This document shows, piece after piece, positions 33,399 through 42,206 of a stretch of 42,206 bases of DNA. This DNA comes from an uncultured Chloroflexota bacterium (GTDB taxonomy: Bacteria; Chloroflexota; Dehalococcoidia; GIF9; AB-539-J10). Positions within the stretch are counted from its first letter, which is position 1; every line of letters begins with the position of its first letter. The translations under genes and the position numbers were made by a program. Under the pieces are notes generated by a model that searched no databases, had not been told where the DNA came from, and saw only the letters and a list, made by a program, of their open reading frames with translations. Location: NCBI GenBank assembly GCA_903884455.1, contig CAISEW010000013.1, forward strand, positions 1-42,206, in the 5' to 3' direction.

Positions 33399-34168
33399 GC
33401 CGCATTGCTTCAGCTTTTGCCCAAGCAAAGCATACTGCCCTCATTCCCTACATCACAGTAGGTTATCCCACTGTTGAAACAACCTTGAAGGTAGTGCCTC
33501 TTTTCGCCAGCACTGGATGCGATATCATCGAGCTTGGCATCCCCTTTTCCGACCCCCTGGCTGACGGTGCCACTATCCAGCAAGCAAGCTATGAAGCACT
33601 CAGGCACGGAGTCACTCCCAGAGTCTGCTTTGAAGTGGCTCAGGAGTTAAGGCGGCGAGTAAAAATCCCTCTCATGTTTATGACCTACTACAACCCTGTG
33701 CTTAAGTTTGGGCTGGAGCAATTCTGCTCAAAGTGCGCCGCGGTGGGGATTGACGGGTTGATTATACCTGACCTCCCACCCGAGGAAGGAAAAGAACTGG
33801 AACAATCAACCAAAAGGCACGGGCTCGACCTTGTTTATCTTCTCAGCCCGGCTAGCACCGAAGAACGCATCAGGCTGGTGACCAGCAGGTCCAGCGGATT
33901 TATCTACTTAGTTTCGCTGACTGGTGTCACTGGTGCCAGGGATAAACTCCCCGAGGAACTGGAAAGCTTCGTAGCCAGGGTGAGGGGAAGGACTGAAAAG
34001 CCTCTTTGCGTTGGCTTTGGAATCTCCACCCCCGAGCAAGCCCGAAGAGTAGCCAGGGTAGCTGATGGCGTCATTGTGGGCAGCCGTATTATACAGTTGC
34101 TCGACAAGGACAAATCACTTAAAAATGCCTGCTCTTTTATTAAATGTCTGAGAGAGGCCTTATTGTAA
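33395..34168 (+). CDS. trpA: Tryptophan synthase alpha chain, TrpA (257 aa)
   Basis: Cleaves indole-3-glycerol phosphate to indole, which is channelled to TrpB. Catalytic Glu46 in [19 protein letters not shown] and Asp57 in the same segment match the family spacing. [19 protein letters not shown] and [14 protein letters not shown] are conserved TIM-barrel elements. It uses a TTG start overlapping the trpB stop (TTGA) with GGGGGTGA upstream, suggesting coupled translation and equal output of both subunits. Confidence 0.95.
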   Translation: MSRIASAFAQAKHTALIPYITVGYPTVETTLKVVPLFASTGCDIIELGIPFSDPLADGATIQQASYEALRHGVTPRVCFEVAQELRRRVKIPLMFMTYYNPVLKFGLEQFCSKCAAVGIDGLIIPDLPPEEGKELEQSTKRHGLDLVYLLSPASTEERIRLVTSRSSGFIYLVSLTGVTGARDKLPEELESFVARVRGRTEKPLCVGFGISTPEQARRVARVADGVIVGSRIIQLLDKDKSLKNACSFIKCLREALL

Positions 34169-34235
34169 AAGGAGGTTGATATGTAGGGTACTCAGTTTGA
34201 AATAATAGCCGAACAAGAAATCGAAAGGAGGAGAA

Positions 34236-35588
34236 ATGGATACAAAGGTTATTCTAACTGAAAAAGAGATGCCCACTCGTTGGTACAACATTCAAGCCGA
34301 CCTGCCCAAGCCTTTGCCACCGCTGCGGCATCCAGCGACAAAAGAGCCAACGCGCCTTCCCCCTCCCCTCTTCCCCGAGGCCCTGAACGAACAAGAGTTC
34401 AGCAAAGAAAGGTGGATTGAAATCCCCGAGGAAGTTCAGGAGATTTATAAGCTATGGCGGCCCACCCCCTTAATAAGAGCTTATCGCCTGGAGAAGGCCC
34501 TGGGAACCCCAGCCAGGATTTACTATAAGTATGAAGGGGTCAGTCCGGCCGGTAGTCACAAGTTAAACACCGCCGTAGCCCAGGCTTACTACAATAAAAA
34601 AGAGGGCGTTAAACGACTAGCCACCGAGACCGGTGCTGGACAGTGGGGCAGTGCTCTGGCTATGGGCTGTGCGTTTTTGGGTCTTGAGTGCAAGGTCTAT
34701 ATGGTTAAGGCAAGCTATTACCAGAAACCATATCGCCGGGTGATGATGGAGACCTGGGGTGCCAAGGTGGTACCCAGCCCCAGCCAGGAAACCGAGATAG
34801 GGAGAAAAATCCTCAAAGAGGACCCTAATTGCTCGGGAAGTCTGGGCATCGCTATCAGCGAGGCTTGTGAGGAAGCTTTTGCCCGCGATGACACTAAGTA
34901 TTCTCTGGGCAGTGTACTGAACCATGTCTTGATGCACCAGACTATCATAGGGCAGGAAGCCAAAAAACAGCTCGAGAAGATCGATGTTTACCCAGACATC
35001 ATCGTGGGTTGTATTGGCGGCGGCTCCAATTTCGCCGGGCTGTTCCTGCCCTTTGTCACAGACAAGATTAAAGGAAAAAAGCCCAAGCTCCAAATCATCT
35101 GTGTTGAACCCCAGGCTTGCCCCTCTGTGACCAAGGGCCTTTATGCCTGGGACTACGGCGATGTAGCCGGGCTGGCGCCAATTGCCCTGATGTACACCCT
35201 GGGACACAGCTTCGTCCCGCCTCCCGTCCATGCTGGGGGGTTAAGATACCACGGCATGGCCCCAATTATATGCCACCTTCACAAGCTGGGCTTCGTCGAA
35301 GCGCGTGCCGAGTATCAGATCCCCATTTTCAAGGCGGCGGTGCAATTCGCCCGCACCGAGGGCATTATACCGGCGCCGGAACCGGCGCACGCCATAAAAG
35401 TTGTCATTGATGAAGCCTTAAAATGCAAGGAGTCGGGAGAGAAGAAGAACATTCTCCTGGGCCTGAGCGGGCATGGGCACTTCGACCTGGGTGCCTATGA
35501 TGAGTATCTATCAGGCAAGCTCCAGGATTACGAATATCCCAAGGAGATGGTAGAGAAGGCGCTGGCCGACTTACCGAAGGTAGAATAA
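34236..35588 (+). CDS. trpB2: TrpB2-type tryptophan synthase beta-like protein (450 aa)
   Basis: A second, distantly related beta subunit (TrpB2 branch). The N-terminal extension [17 protein letters not shown] and [13 protein letters not shown] is diagnostic of TrpB2. PLP Lys109 is in [16 protein letters not shown], then [11 protein letters not shown], the phosphate loop [13 protein letters not shown], and [18 protein letters not shown]. TrpB2 proteins generally do not bind TrpA tightly, and are thought to use free indole or phosphoserine; this is family knowledge, not visible here. AAAGGAGGAG lies just before the ATG. It is 67 nt after trpA and probably part of the same transcript, ending at the hairpin at 35596-35631. 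Confidence 0.93.
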   Translation: MDTKVILTEKEMPTRWYNIQADLPKPLPPLRHPATKEPTRLPPPLFPEALNEQEFSKERWIEIPEEVQEIYKLWRPTPLIRAYRLEKALGTPARIYYKYEGVSPAGSHKLNTAVAQAYYNKKEGVKRLATETGAGQWGSALAMGCAFLGLECKVYMVKASYYQKPYRRVMMETWGAKVVPSPSQETEIGRKILKEDPNCSGSLGIAISEACEEAFARDDTKYSLGSVLNHVLMHQTIIGQEAKKQLEKIDVYPDIIVGCIGGGSNFAGLFLPFVTDKIKGKKPKLQIICVEPQACPSVTKGLYAWDYGDVAGLAPIALMYTLGHSFVPPPVHAGGLRYHGMAPIICHLHKLGFVEARAEYQIPIFKAAVQFARTEGIIPAPEPAHAIKVVIDEALKCKESGEKKNILLGLSGHGHFDLGAYDEYLSGKLQDYEYPKEMVEKALADLPKVE

Positions 35589-35595
35589 GAAACTA

Positions 35596-35631
35596 CTGGC
35601 GCCGTGGCAAGATAGGTCACCATGGCGCCAG
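35596..35631 (+). terminator. Hairpin after the trp operon
   Basis: CTGGCGCCGTGG (35596-35607) pairs with CCATGGCGCCAG (35620-35631), one G-T wobble, 12-nt loop. No T-run follows, so it may be an mRNA-stabilising or factor-dependent end rather than an intrinsic terminator. Confidence 0.55.
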
Positions 35632-35695
35632 CCCTGAGGCACGAGCCATAAATACTTGCCAGTAGAAAAGAATAACAGTGACTCCGTGGGGACGA

Positions 35696-36472
35696 TTACA
35701 AGGTAATTTTCATGTCTTCATAGCCCAGGCTTATATCAGCTTCCAGTTCCTGCGCTACTTGAGCTACTTCTTCCTTAATCTCCTGCTCATAAGGATTCCC
35801 GATATGAATAACAATGACGCGAGGTAAATACCCCTTGAGTCGGCGAAATTGTATGAGCTCCTCTCTTAGAAACCCGGCACAAAGATGGCCAGCCTTCTTG
35901 AGCCAGTCCCCATACTTATTAGGTCCGGCAACTTCAGTAATAAGCAACTGGGGAGAAACATGCTGCCAGCAATCAGATATCCCCACTGTGGTATCGCCGG
36001 TGTAAAACAGGCTTTTACCATCCGAAGAGGTGATTTGATAACCGACAGCGGGTACGGAATGTTTTACCGGCACTGCTAAAACATCATAACCAGCAATGGT
36101 TTTTCTGCTATAAGGCTCAATAGCCTCAAGTATGAGAGTCGGCTTCTCTTTACTGGGATATTCGAGAAAATTGGTATATATCTTGCCATCAAGAAGGCAG
36201 TTAGTAACAATATCAAGCGTGTAGCGCAGGGCGTAAACTACCAGTTGCCTTCGCCAGTAGTAACCAGCGTTAGCAGCCAGAGTAACTAGGTCACGAGTAT
36301 GGTCGAAGTGGTGATGGGTAAGCAAAACGGTTTTTATCTTTTTTTGTTCGGGCAGAGAAAGAGCAGAGGTAAGTCCACCAGCATCTACAACCAAAACACC
36401 ATCAATTAATAGAGAAGTTAACCGTGCCCCTTTTAGCTCAGCTAAATGGGCCCCTAGGATTTGGATTTCCAC
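35696..36472 (-). CDS. MBL-fold metallo-hydrolase (258 aa)
   Basis: Metallo-beta-lactamase fold enzyme. The metal motif reads LLTHHHFDHTRDL, the H-x-H-x-D-H signature; a later His is in PVKHSVPAVGYQI, an Asp in FYTGDTTVGI, and the last His in VIVIHIGNPYE. The pattern is closest to RNase Z/cyclic-nucleotide phosphodiesterase-like MBL proteins, but the substrate is unknown. It starts 1 nt after the stop of the PadR regulator gene, so the two are one operon and may be functionally linked. Confidence 0.85.
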   Translation of the reverse strand: MEIQILGAHLAELKGARLTSLLIDGVLVVDAGGLTSALSLPEQKKIKTVLLTHHHFDHTRDLVTLAANAGYYWRRQLVVYALRYTLDIVTNCLLDGKIYTNFLEYPSKEKPTLILEAIEPYSRKTIAGYDVLAVPVKHSVPAVGYQITSSDGKSLFYTGDTTVGISDCWQHVSPQLLITEVAGPNKYGDWLKKAGHLCAGFLREELIQFRRLKGYLPRVIVIHIGNPYEQEIKEEVAQVAQELEADISLGYEDMKITL

Positions 36473-36473
36473 T

Positions 36474-36806
36474 TCACTGGCTGTCTATAATTCGCTCGGT
36501 AGCCCCAAAAAACTTCTGCCATTGAGCTAATTCTTCAGCCAGAATCTGACGACCTTTCTCGGTCAACTCATAACATCGGCGCTTTTGCTTAGAAATTTGT
36601 TGCCACGAGCTTGACACAAGTCCCCTGCTCTCCAAACGGCGTAATGCGGAGTAAAGGGTGCTTGCTGTAAGATCAAAATAGCCTTCGCTCCTGCGCTCCA
36701 GTTCTCTGGCGATCTCATAGCCATATATGGGTAATTCGCCTATAATAAAGAGCAACAAAGGCTCCACAACGCCCCGCAGTGACTGGTAAACATAAGATCG
36801 AGCCAT
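36474..36806 (-). CDS. PadR-family transcriptional regulator (110 aa)
   Basis: Small winged-helix repressor. PLLLFIIGELPIYGYEIAR with ELERRSEGYFDLTASTLYSA followed by RRLESRGLVSSSW is the PadR N-terminal signature (DNA-binding helix plus wing); the C-terminal helix (GRQILAEELAQWQKFF) is the short dimerisation type. PadR proteins usually repress neighbouring genes in response to small molecules; the co-transcribed MBL hydrolase is the obvious target. The ATG lies in an AT-rich leader (36807-36872). Confidence 0.9.
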   Translation of the reverse strand: MARSYVYQSLRGVVEPLLLFIIGELPIYGYEIARELERRSEGYFDLTASTLYSALRRLESRGLVSSSWQQISKQKRRCYELTEKGRQILAEELAQWQKFFGATERIIDSQ

Positions 36807-36872
36807 AGTTCCTTCAGTATATCATTTTTAAAAGATTAAAACATCCTGTGATTTAAATCAACGCTCTGGAAA

Positions 36873-39800
36873 TTAAGCGCCCTTCTTTCCTTCCTGGCTA
36901 CAAAATCTGATGACCTCAGCAAAATTATTGATTCTCGTGAGGTTGGTGCTTTCCACAAAACCGTCATAGGTGAGGTTGATCCAGGGCTTGCGATACAGGG
37001 CACTGAACTTCTCTGACATGGCAGCCACAATTCCACCGGGCATACAGCCATGGGGCATTACCGATATCACACCAGCAAACTCAGGATTCTCCATCCATTC
37101 GATTCCACTACCTATACTGAGAACTGCCTCGCTTCCGCATTTCGGGGAAAGCCAGCGGCTTGTCTGCGCCAGTAACTCTCCCGTCGAGGGCTCTCTCTCA
37201 TCAACCAGGTCCTGGAAATGTTTGACCACCATGTGTTCGTCATGCTCCCAGACACGGTTTATCACGTAGCTAATCAGCGCCTTCAGGAATTTGCGATCCC
37301 TGATAGCATCCTCAACATGCCGGTAGAAGATATATTTAATCCATTCCCCCATGGAAGAAACGACGACCTCCAGCCCAGCCTTTTCGCACTCCTTGACCAG
37401 GTCTTGGTTGCTAAATCTGTTGGAGCGCAGAAAGATTTCGCCATTAATGCCCACCAGAGGTCTGCGGGGCAATTCAGGGTCAATGAGAGACTTGAAATCA
37501 GAAGTTGCCTGGCGCAGGATATCATCGAAACTTTCCTTCTTACGGACGCGACCGACAATTCTGCCGAGATATTCATCAAACAGTTCGTCTGCCGAGCCCC
37601 GCCGCTTTTCATAAGGGCGGGTGCGCCAGAGCAACCTTTGGAGATAGTCAATAGCCACGCAGCCTTTCCAGGCAAGGCGGGCAAAACGAGGGCTAATGTC
37701 TGTATCCCGATACGCATTGTTCGATACAGTGGTCCGTATGGGAAGGTCAAAGCCCACCTCCTTAAGTATCTTGATTTGTTCCAATGCATATTTCCCAAAG
37801 CGGCAGGGACCGTACGCCCCGGCCATAACTGCCTCGACGTTTTTCAAGTCAGTACCATCTTCGTAACAGAACCTCAGAAAGTCGCCCAGGGTTACCCGAT
37901 AGGGCAAACATTCCACGCCCGATGTTATCTTATCGGCATAAAATAGATTGCGCTCATTGGCCTCAGGAAGCACAACTGCTCTGAAGCCGCTGCCCTCTAG
38001 AAGCGCACCTACAAGCTCAATGTGCGGCGCCATCCTGGGAATAATAAAGGTCTTCGTGGTATCAATGACGGGCGGAAATGCTTTCCGATAGATATCCTTA
38101 TGTGACACTTCACGTGGCTTAGTGGAACGTGCAAATCCCTGAATGGTGTCAACGAAGGCTTCGAGGCGGGTAACGATACCAGCCTCAGCAGCATGCTCGT
38201 CTATTTCCAACTGCCCCAGAGGCTTGCCCCCCATGATATCTTCTACAAGGTGGAGGATAAAGGAGTTCGGACCGCATCCAAAGTTTGTCAGCGACAACCC
38301 ATAAAGCTGCGGGTCTGAGACAGTTATAGCCGCGCCGGCTATATATTTATTCTCATAGAACCAGTAAGGACGGTCGGAGTAATCCTTGGCATTCACCGAC
38401 TCCAGGGGCAAAAAGTCCAGCGGTATGGGCACCACCCCAAGCTGAGCGAGCTTCTCCGCTATGCCCAGATTTGCCCCGGCATCCTGCGACATATAAGACC
38501 TGGCGAAGAGGACCACGCCCAACTGGTCGCTTTGGCGCAGTTGCTCCAATAGTTCCCGGCCCAGCACTGCCCGGTCAGCCTCGAACCTCCGCTGAGATTC
38601 AATGCCAGCCAGGGCTGCTTCCTGGCCTTTCTTTCTACTGAACCCCATCTTCACGGCGACATCTGCAAGGTTCTTTATCACATCGGCATCGCCCCGACTG
38701 AAATCAATTATGGGTATCAACAGCCGTTCCCCAAAACCAAGCACATTGCGTATTATGAACGGAGAGGCTTGGACTAAGGGACAGGAGTATTTCTGGTTCG
38801 CATCCCCATCTTTTCTGCCCAGGCGAATGGCACAGGGGTAAAGGATGTAATCCGCATCCTTAAGCATCGCTGCATGTCCATGGAGAAGCTTGAGAGGGAA
38901 ACAACTGTCGGTGTAGCCTAACTCAATGGCCTGCTCCATGATTGCGTTGTTGGTCTGGCTGGAAAGGACAACCCTGGCGTCGAGGGCATTGAGAAACCCG
39001 ATAATGAGCGGGGCATAGTCATAGACCAGCAATGCTCTGGGAATGCCCACCGCAGGCCCTGTGCCGGAATCCTTCTTGTACTCCTGAAAGAGCAGCTGTT
39101 CTCGCTTATCAAAGAAGGTCTCTCTCTTGGCATGGCTGGCTATGGCGTCGTACTTGTCGCACCTGCTGCCATAGAAACTAGGTTCTTCACCGGGCATCTC
39201 CATCCGGGTAATGGTACAGTTGTTGTCGCACCCCTTGCACACGAATGTAGTAAGCTTACACTCTCTATCCACGACCTCCTGAAATCCTTTGAACTTCGAT
39301 TTCTGGCCGGCCATGGCCTCTTTGGCCAGGAGAGCTGCGCCCATGGCGCCGCTGACCTCCTTGTGCTCCGCCACAGCCAGTGTTTTTCCTTCAAGCTGCT
39401 GATAGAAGGCAGAGACTACGGCCTTGTTATAGAATACCGCTCCCGTGAGGATAATCTTGTCGCCCAGCTTTCTGTGCTCCACCACCTTGGAGAGATAGTT
39501 CTTGGCTATGGAGTTGGCCAGGCTGGCCGTGATTATTTCCAGTGGCACGCCTTCCTGCTGTGCCGAGGCCACCGCCTGACCCATAAATGCAGCGCATCTT
39601 GTCCCCAGCTCAATGGTATGGGGGGCGGCAAATGCCAGGTCGGCAAACTGCCCGTTGGTCACAGAAACGCCGAGCATCTCGGCCAGCTCGTCAATGAAGC
39701 TTCCTGTCCCCGCAGCACAGGCTTTGTTCATGTGATAGTCCACGACGACGCCGTTTCTCTTGATGACCAGCTTGGAGTCCTGCCCACCGATCTCAATAAT

Positions 39801-41009
39801 GTCTGCTTCGGGGTCTATCTCGGCGGCAGCTCTGGTCTGTGCTGTTATCTCATTCTTAATCAGGTCTGCCCCGATGAAGCCACCGACCAGATATCTGCCC
39901 GAGCCAGTAACGCCGACGCCAGCTATCTTGACCTTGTCTGCGCCCTCCCGAAGTAAGTTCCTGAAGACCTGCCTGACAGCCTCAACTGGTCTTCCCGCAG
40001 TCATCAGGTAGTTTTTCCCCAGCAATCGTGTGCCAGATTCATCCATTATCACAGCCTTGGTACTGGTGGAGCCCACGTCAACACCAAGGTAGCCAACGCA
40101 TGGTTCTTCTATCCTTTGACCGTCCTTACCGTCCTGAACGGCGACAATTTCCAGCTTGGGCATTTCAAAATGGCGCTGCTCGGCGTCCGTTCCTGACAGC
40201 ATAACGCCCTGGGAAGTTTTCCCTATGGAAAGTAATGCCGAACCCAGGGACTCCATATGAAGATAGTTAGGAGGAATGATTACCTCAACGGGATGCCCAT
40301 TCCTGGCAGAAATCATATCATTGAGGGATTTGGCCACGGCAGGATTGGCGGCAACGCCGCCCACAAAATAGACCGGCTCCTGGAAAGTTCCTTTCTTCAG
40401 AGAGGCAACCATCCGGGCCACGCTTTCGCAGAGTGCATAGAGCATGGCGTCCAGCGGGACTCCCTTCTGCTGGAGGTGGATGAGGTCGGTTTTGGCAAAG
40501 ACGCTGCACCGGGCGGCTATCCTGGGGGGAGTGCCTTTACATTTCAGGGCCAGGCTGGCGAAGTCCTCCATGCTGATACCAATCCTGTATGCCTGTTGCT
40601 CCAGGAACCTGCCCGTGCCCGCAGCACAAAGAGGATTGGATTCCACCTTCCAGGGCTTTTTCAAGCCATCTTCCAGCTCTATCACCAGGGTGCTCTGGCC
40701 GCCGATTTGTACGATGGTTTTAACGTCGGGGTAACGGTGGAGCAGCCCGGAGGCAATCGTCAGTGAGCTGCTATATTCCGTCCATCTAAGCTCTTTGGGG
40801 ATAACAGCCCTGCCTGAGCCAGATACGCCGGCGGCGACAATATCTTCAAGATTGAATCTCTCTCCCAGCCTGGCGATAAGCGAACTGACTGCGGCCCTGG
40901 GGCTGGAAGTCACCTTCTCGGTATCAAACTGAACGACCCTGCCATTCTCATCTATGAGTGCCAGCTTGGCGTTGACAGAGCCAATATCTACGCCTAAATA
41001 GTAGCTCAT
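36873..41009 (-). CDS. Acyl-CoA dehydratase activase-like protein, BadF/BcrA type with DUF2229 (1378 aa)
   Basis: Long multidomain protein related to the ATP-dependent, 4Fe-4S activators of 2-hydroxyacyl-CoA dehydratases and benzoyl-CoA reductases. Two ASKHA ATPase domains in tandem: residues 1-about 260 (YLGVDIGSVNAKLALID, PLCAAGTGRFLEQQA) and about 305-570 (YLGVDVGSTSTKAVIMD, EIGGQDSKLVIKRNG, KACAAGTGSFIDELAEMLG), each with the Cys that in the family helps bind Fe-S. Then a Cys-rich segment (CKGCDNNCTITRMEMPG), a DUF2229 region (GIPRALLVYDYAPLIIGFL) and C-terminal HgdB-like parts with CLPYRVTLGDFLRFC and MPHGCMPGGIVAAMSEKFS. No dehydratase subunit genes are adjacent, so its client is unknown. 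Length near 1400 aa is usual for this fused subfamily. Confidence 0.88.
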   Translation of the reverse strand: MSYYLGVDIGSVNAKLALIDENGRVVQFDTEKVTSSPRAAVSSLIARLGERFNLEDIVAAGVSGSGRAVIPKELRWTEYSSSLTIASGLLHRYPDVKTIVQIGGQSTLVIELEDGLKKPWKVESNPLCAAGTGRFLEQQAYRIGISMEDFASLALKCKGTPPRIAARCSVFAKTDLIHLQQKGVPLDAMLYALCESVARMVASLKKGTFQEPVYFVGGVAANPAVAKSLNDMISARNGHPVEVIIPPNYLHMESLGSALLSIGKTSQGVMLSGTDAEQRHFEMPKLEIVAVQDGKDGQRIEEPCVGYLGVDVGSTSTKAVIMDESGTRLLGKNYLMTAGRPVEAVRQVFRNLLREGADKVKIAGVGVTGSGRYLVGGFIGADLIKNEITAQTRAAAEIDPEADIIEIGGQDSKLVIKRNGVVVDYHMNKACAAGTGSFIDELAEMLGVSVTNGQFADLAFAAPHTIELGTRCAAFMGQAVASAQQEGVPLEIITASLANSIAKNYLSKVVEHRKLGDKIILTGAVFYNKAVVSAFYQQLEGKTLAVAEHKEVSGAMGAALLAKEAMAGQKSKFKGFQEVVDRECKLTTFVCKGCDNNCTITRMEMPGEEPSFYGSRCDKYDAIASHAKRETFFDKREQLLFQEYKKDSGTGPAVGIPRALLVYDYAPLIIGFLNALDARVVLSSQTNNAIMEQAIELGYTDSCFPLKLLHGHAAMLKDADYILYPCAIRLGRKDGDANQKYSCPLVQASPFIIRNVLGFGERLLIPIIDFSRGDADVIKNLADVAVKMGFSRKKGQEAALAGIESQRRFEADRAVLGRELLEQLRQSDQLGVVLFARSYMSQDAGANLGIAEKLAQLGVVPIPLDFLPLESVNAKDYSDRPYWFYENKYIAGAAITVSDPQLYGLSLTNFGCGPNSFILHLVEDIMGGKPLGQLEIDEHAAEAGIVTRLEAFVDTIQGFARSTKPREVSHKDIYRKAFPPVIDTTKTFIIPRMAPHIELVGALLEGSGFRAVVLPEANERNLFYADKITSGVECLPYRVTLGDFLRFCYEDGTDLKNVEAVMAGAYGPCRFGKYALEQIKILKEVGFDLPIRTTVSNNAYRDTDISPRFARLAWKGCVAIDYLQRLLWRTRPYEKRRGSADELFDEYLGRIVGRVRKKESFDDILRQATSDFKSLIDPELPRRPLVGINGEIFLRSNRFSNQDLVKECEKAGLEVVVSSMGEWIKYIFYRHVEDAIRDRKFLKALISYVINRVWEHDEHMVVKHFQDLVDEREPSTGELLAQTSRWLSPKCGSEAVLSIGSGIEWMENPEFAGVISVMPHGCMPGGIVAAMSEKFSALYRKPWINLTYDGFVESTNLTRINNFAEVIRFCSQEGKKGA

Positions 41010-41245
41010 TGCTCGGTGAACAATTGTAGCAAGAAACGAACTTTCTTAAAAGCGACACCTTCTCTCCCTTGATGGACAAGGATTAAGGGCATGTCCTGAG
41101 TTTATCGAAGGATGAGGGCGAACAAAGCCTGCCAACTACATTTCTTTATTTCGCCATTGCGAGCCCCGACTTGTCGGGGCATGACAATCTCTGGAATTGC
41201 TTCCGGCTGACTTGGTCAGCCTCACAACGATGTTTCATTCCGACT
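41010..41245. repeat. Intergenic repeat remnants with a GC hairpin
   Basis: It contains CATGTCCTGAGTTTATCGAA (about 41092-41111), a form of a widespread intergenic repeat, and a perfect hairpin GCCCCGACTTGTCGGGGC at 41163-41180 followed by ATGACAATCTC. No T-run. It resembles decayed dispersed repeats common in related genomes (from memory). No gene is present. Confidence 0.45.
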
Positions 41246-42206
41246 TCAGGTATACTCTGGACCTCTGCCCCGCCGCCTCGTTGCCCATATAGCCACTGCC
41301 ACTGAAACCAGCGCCAGCAAGCCTGCTATGGCCATCTTCTCGACCGGAGTAGTGTCGACGGCTATGGTGCTCATAGCCACAGCAGACAACAGCCCAGCCC
41401 TCACTATTAGCTTCAGGCTGGGATGCTCAGTTATGAACTCAGCTATTGGTGGGCTGACCCTGTAGTAGATGTCTACCAAGGCTCGTCCCACCGTGTTGGT
41501 CAGCAAGTATTCATCTCTAAACTCACGCAAAATTCCTATTTCCTCGGCCATTGGGGTGCCGTAGGCTGCGGTGGCGATGAAGCACCACCCAGCCCCACTA
41601 AAATCGGCTCTGATGGAGTAGGGGCTGTCCATGGTGATGGTGGTCGAGGCCGCATAGATATTAGCAATGGTGCCTACATCGCCCGACCATTTGACAAACT
41701 GGCCGCCTTCGTCAGGCTCAGCCATAAGGCTGACGTCGGCGCCGAGAGGACACAAGAATGTCCCCTCACCAGGGGTGGTTACCGAGCCGCCTCCGGTGCT
41801 GGATATCATCAATAACACCATGGGTTCAGGCTGCCACAACCCAAAGTTGGCAGTGATGTAGTAAGAGCCATTCATGGTGATGGTGGTGTTGGCGGCAGTG
41901 ACATTGCCAATAGTGCCCACATTGCCAGTCCATCCTACAAATTGGTAGCCTGTGTCAGCCTCAGCGACAAGGGGGACGTTGGCGCCGAGAGGATACAAGA
42001 ATGTCCCTTCACCAGGGGTGGTTACCGAGCCGCCTCTGGTGCTGGATAATGTCAATAACGCCCTGGGTTCAGGCTGCCACAATCCAAAATTGGCAGTGAT
42101 GTAGTAAGAGCCATTCATGGTGATGGTGGTCTCGGCGGCGCTGACATTGCCAATAGTGCCCACATCGCCAGTCCATCCTACAAATTGGTAGCCTGTGTAA
42201 TTCACA
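41246..42206 (-). CDS. CFI-box C-terminal domain protein with InlB-type B repeats (partial, at least 319 aa)
   Basis: The 5' part is beyond the window; the frame is open to the right edge. It holds nearly three copies of a roughly 85-aa repeat: YQFVGWTGDVGTIGNV, TTITMNGSYYITANFGLW, then GGSVTTPGEGTFLYPLGA. This matches the divergent InlB B-repeat type (beta-grasp-like, extracellular). The C-terminus has CFIATAAYGTPMAEEIGILR and FRDEYLLTNTVGRALVD, a CFI-box domain, followed by a hydrophobic helix (about 20 residues) and a basic tail RRRGRG, a sorting or anchoring signal. I expect a large surface protein. The repeats are highly similar at DNA level (41700-42200), so copy number may vary. Confidence 0.85.
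   Translation of the reverse strand, partial: VNYTGYQFVGWTGDVGTIGNVSAAETTITMNGSYYITANFGLWQPEPRALLTLSSTRGGSVTTPGEGTFLYPLGANVPLVAEADTGYQFVGWTGNVGTIGNVTAANTTITMNGSYYITANFGLWQPEPMVLLMISSTGGGSVTTPGEGTFLCPLGADVSLMAEPDEGGQFVKWSGDVGTIANIYAASTTITMDSPYSIRADFSGAGWCFIATAAYGTPMAEEIGILREFRDEYLLTNTVGRALVDIYYRVSPPIAEFITEHPSLKLIVRAGLLSAVAMSTIAVDTTPVEKMAIAGLLALVSVAVAIWATRRRGRGPEYT

Overview
The window looks like a contig from an uncultivated anaerobic bacterium, most likely Chloroflexota (Dehalococcoidia-like). This is inferred from gene content: a T-box-controlled trp operon ending in a second, TrpB2-type beta subunit, a very long BadF/BcrA-type activase, a CFI-box C-terminal surface protein, and frequent GTG/TTG starts. 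There is no rRNA or tRNA gene, CRISPR array, integrase or transposase that I can see, so taxonomy stays tentative.

Left edge (1-1.3 kb): a reverse-strand fragment of gyrA joined out of frame to the start of a small helix-turn-helix ORF, then a degenerate simple-sequence tract, then a 57-aa YjzC-like small gene.

Accessory, defence-like island (about 1.3-19.5 kb): (i) a promoter and a two-gene operon of Cas4/RecB-like PD-(D/E)XK nucleases with no CRISPR nearby; (ii) a type IIG restriction-modification enzyme with two co-transcribed accessory proteins, one of which may have a nuclease-like fold; (iii) a helical-repeat protein with a TIR/deoxyribosyltransferase-like C-terminal domain; (iv) an unknown reverse-strand gene; (v) a PIN-like nuclease gene with an inverted repeat over its probable transcription start; (vi) a 1354-aa protein with an N-terminal Cys/His cluster, a long alpha-helical (HEAT/TPR-like) array, a beta-rich region and a C-terminal PD-(D/E)XK nuclease motif, followed by a HEPN (R-N-x3-H) plus zinc-ribbon protein. 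The pair in (vi) is bracketed by two 42-bp direct repeats (35/42 identical) and is the best candidate here for an undescribed system. A 514-aa protein with a C-terminal helix-turn-helix closes the island. Several genes of fewer than 60 codons sit between the larger ones.

Core region (19.7-42.2 kb): an amidohydrolase; a reverse-strand phosphate-starvation cluster (phoB-phoR-pstS-pstC-pstA-pstB-phoU) with four 11-bp-spaced Pho-box-like repeats before pstS and a near-leaderless phoB promoter; a forward trp operon (trpE-D-C-F-B-A-trpB2, no trpG) behind a sigma70-type promoter and a Trp-specific T-box riboswitch; a PadR regulator with an MBL-fold hydrolase; a 1378-aa activase; and the 3' part of a repeat-rich CFI-box protein running off the right edge.

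How the parts work: the pho genes sense and import phosphate under PhoR/PhoB control. The trp genes convert chorismate to tryptophan and are read through only when uncharged tRNA-Trp stabilises the T-box antiterminator. The island genes are mostly nucleases or suspected nucleases with regulatory or scaffold partners, consistent with anti-phage or anti-plasmid roles; that role is inferred from domains and clustering only.
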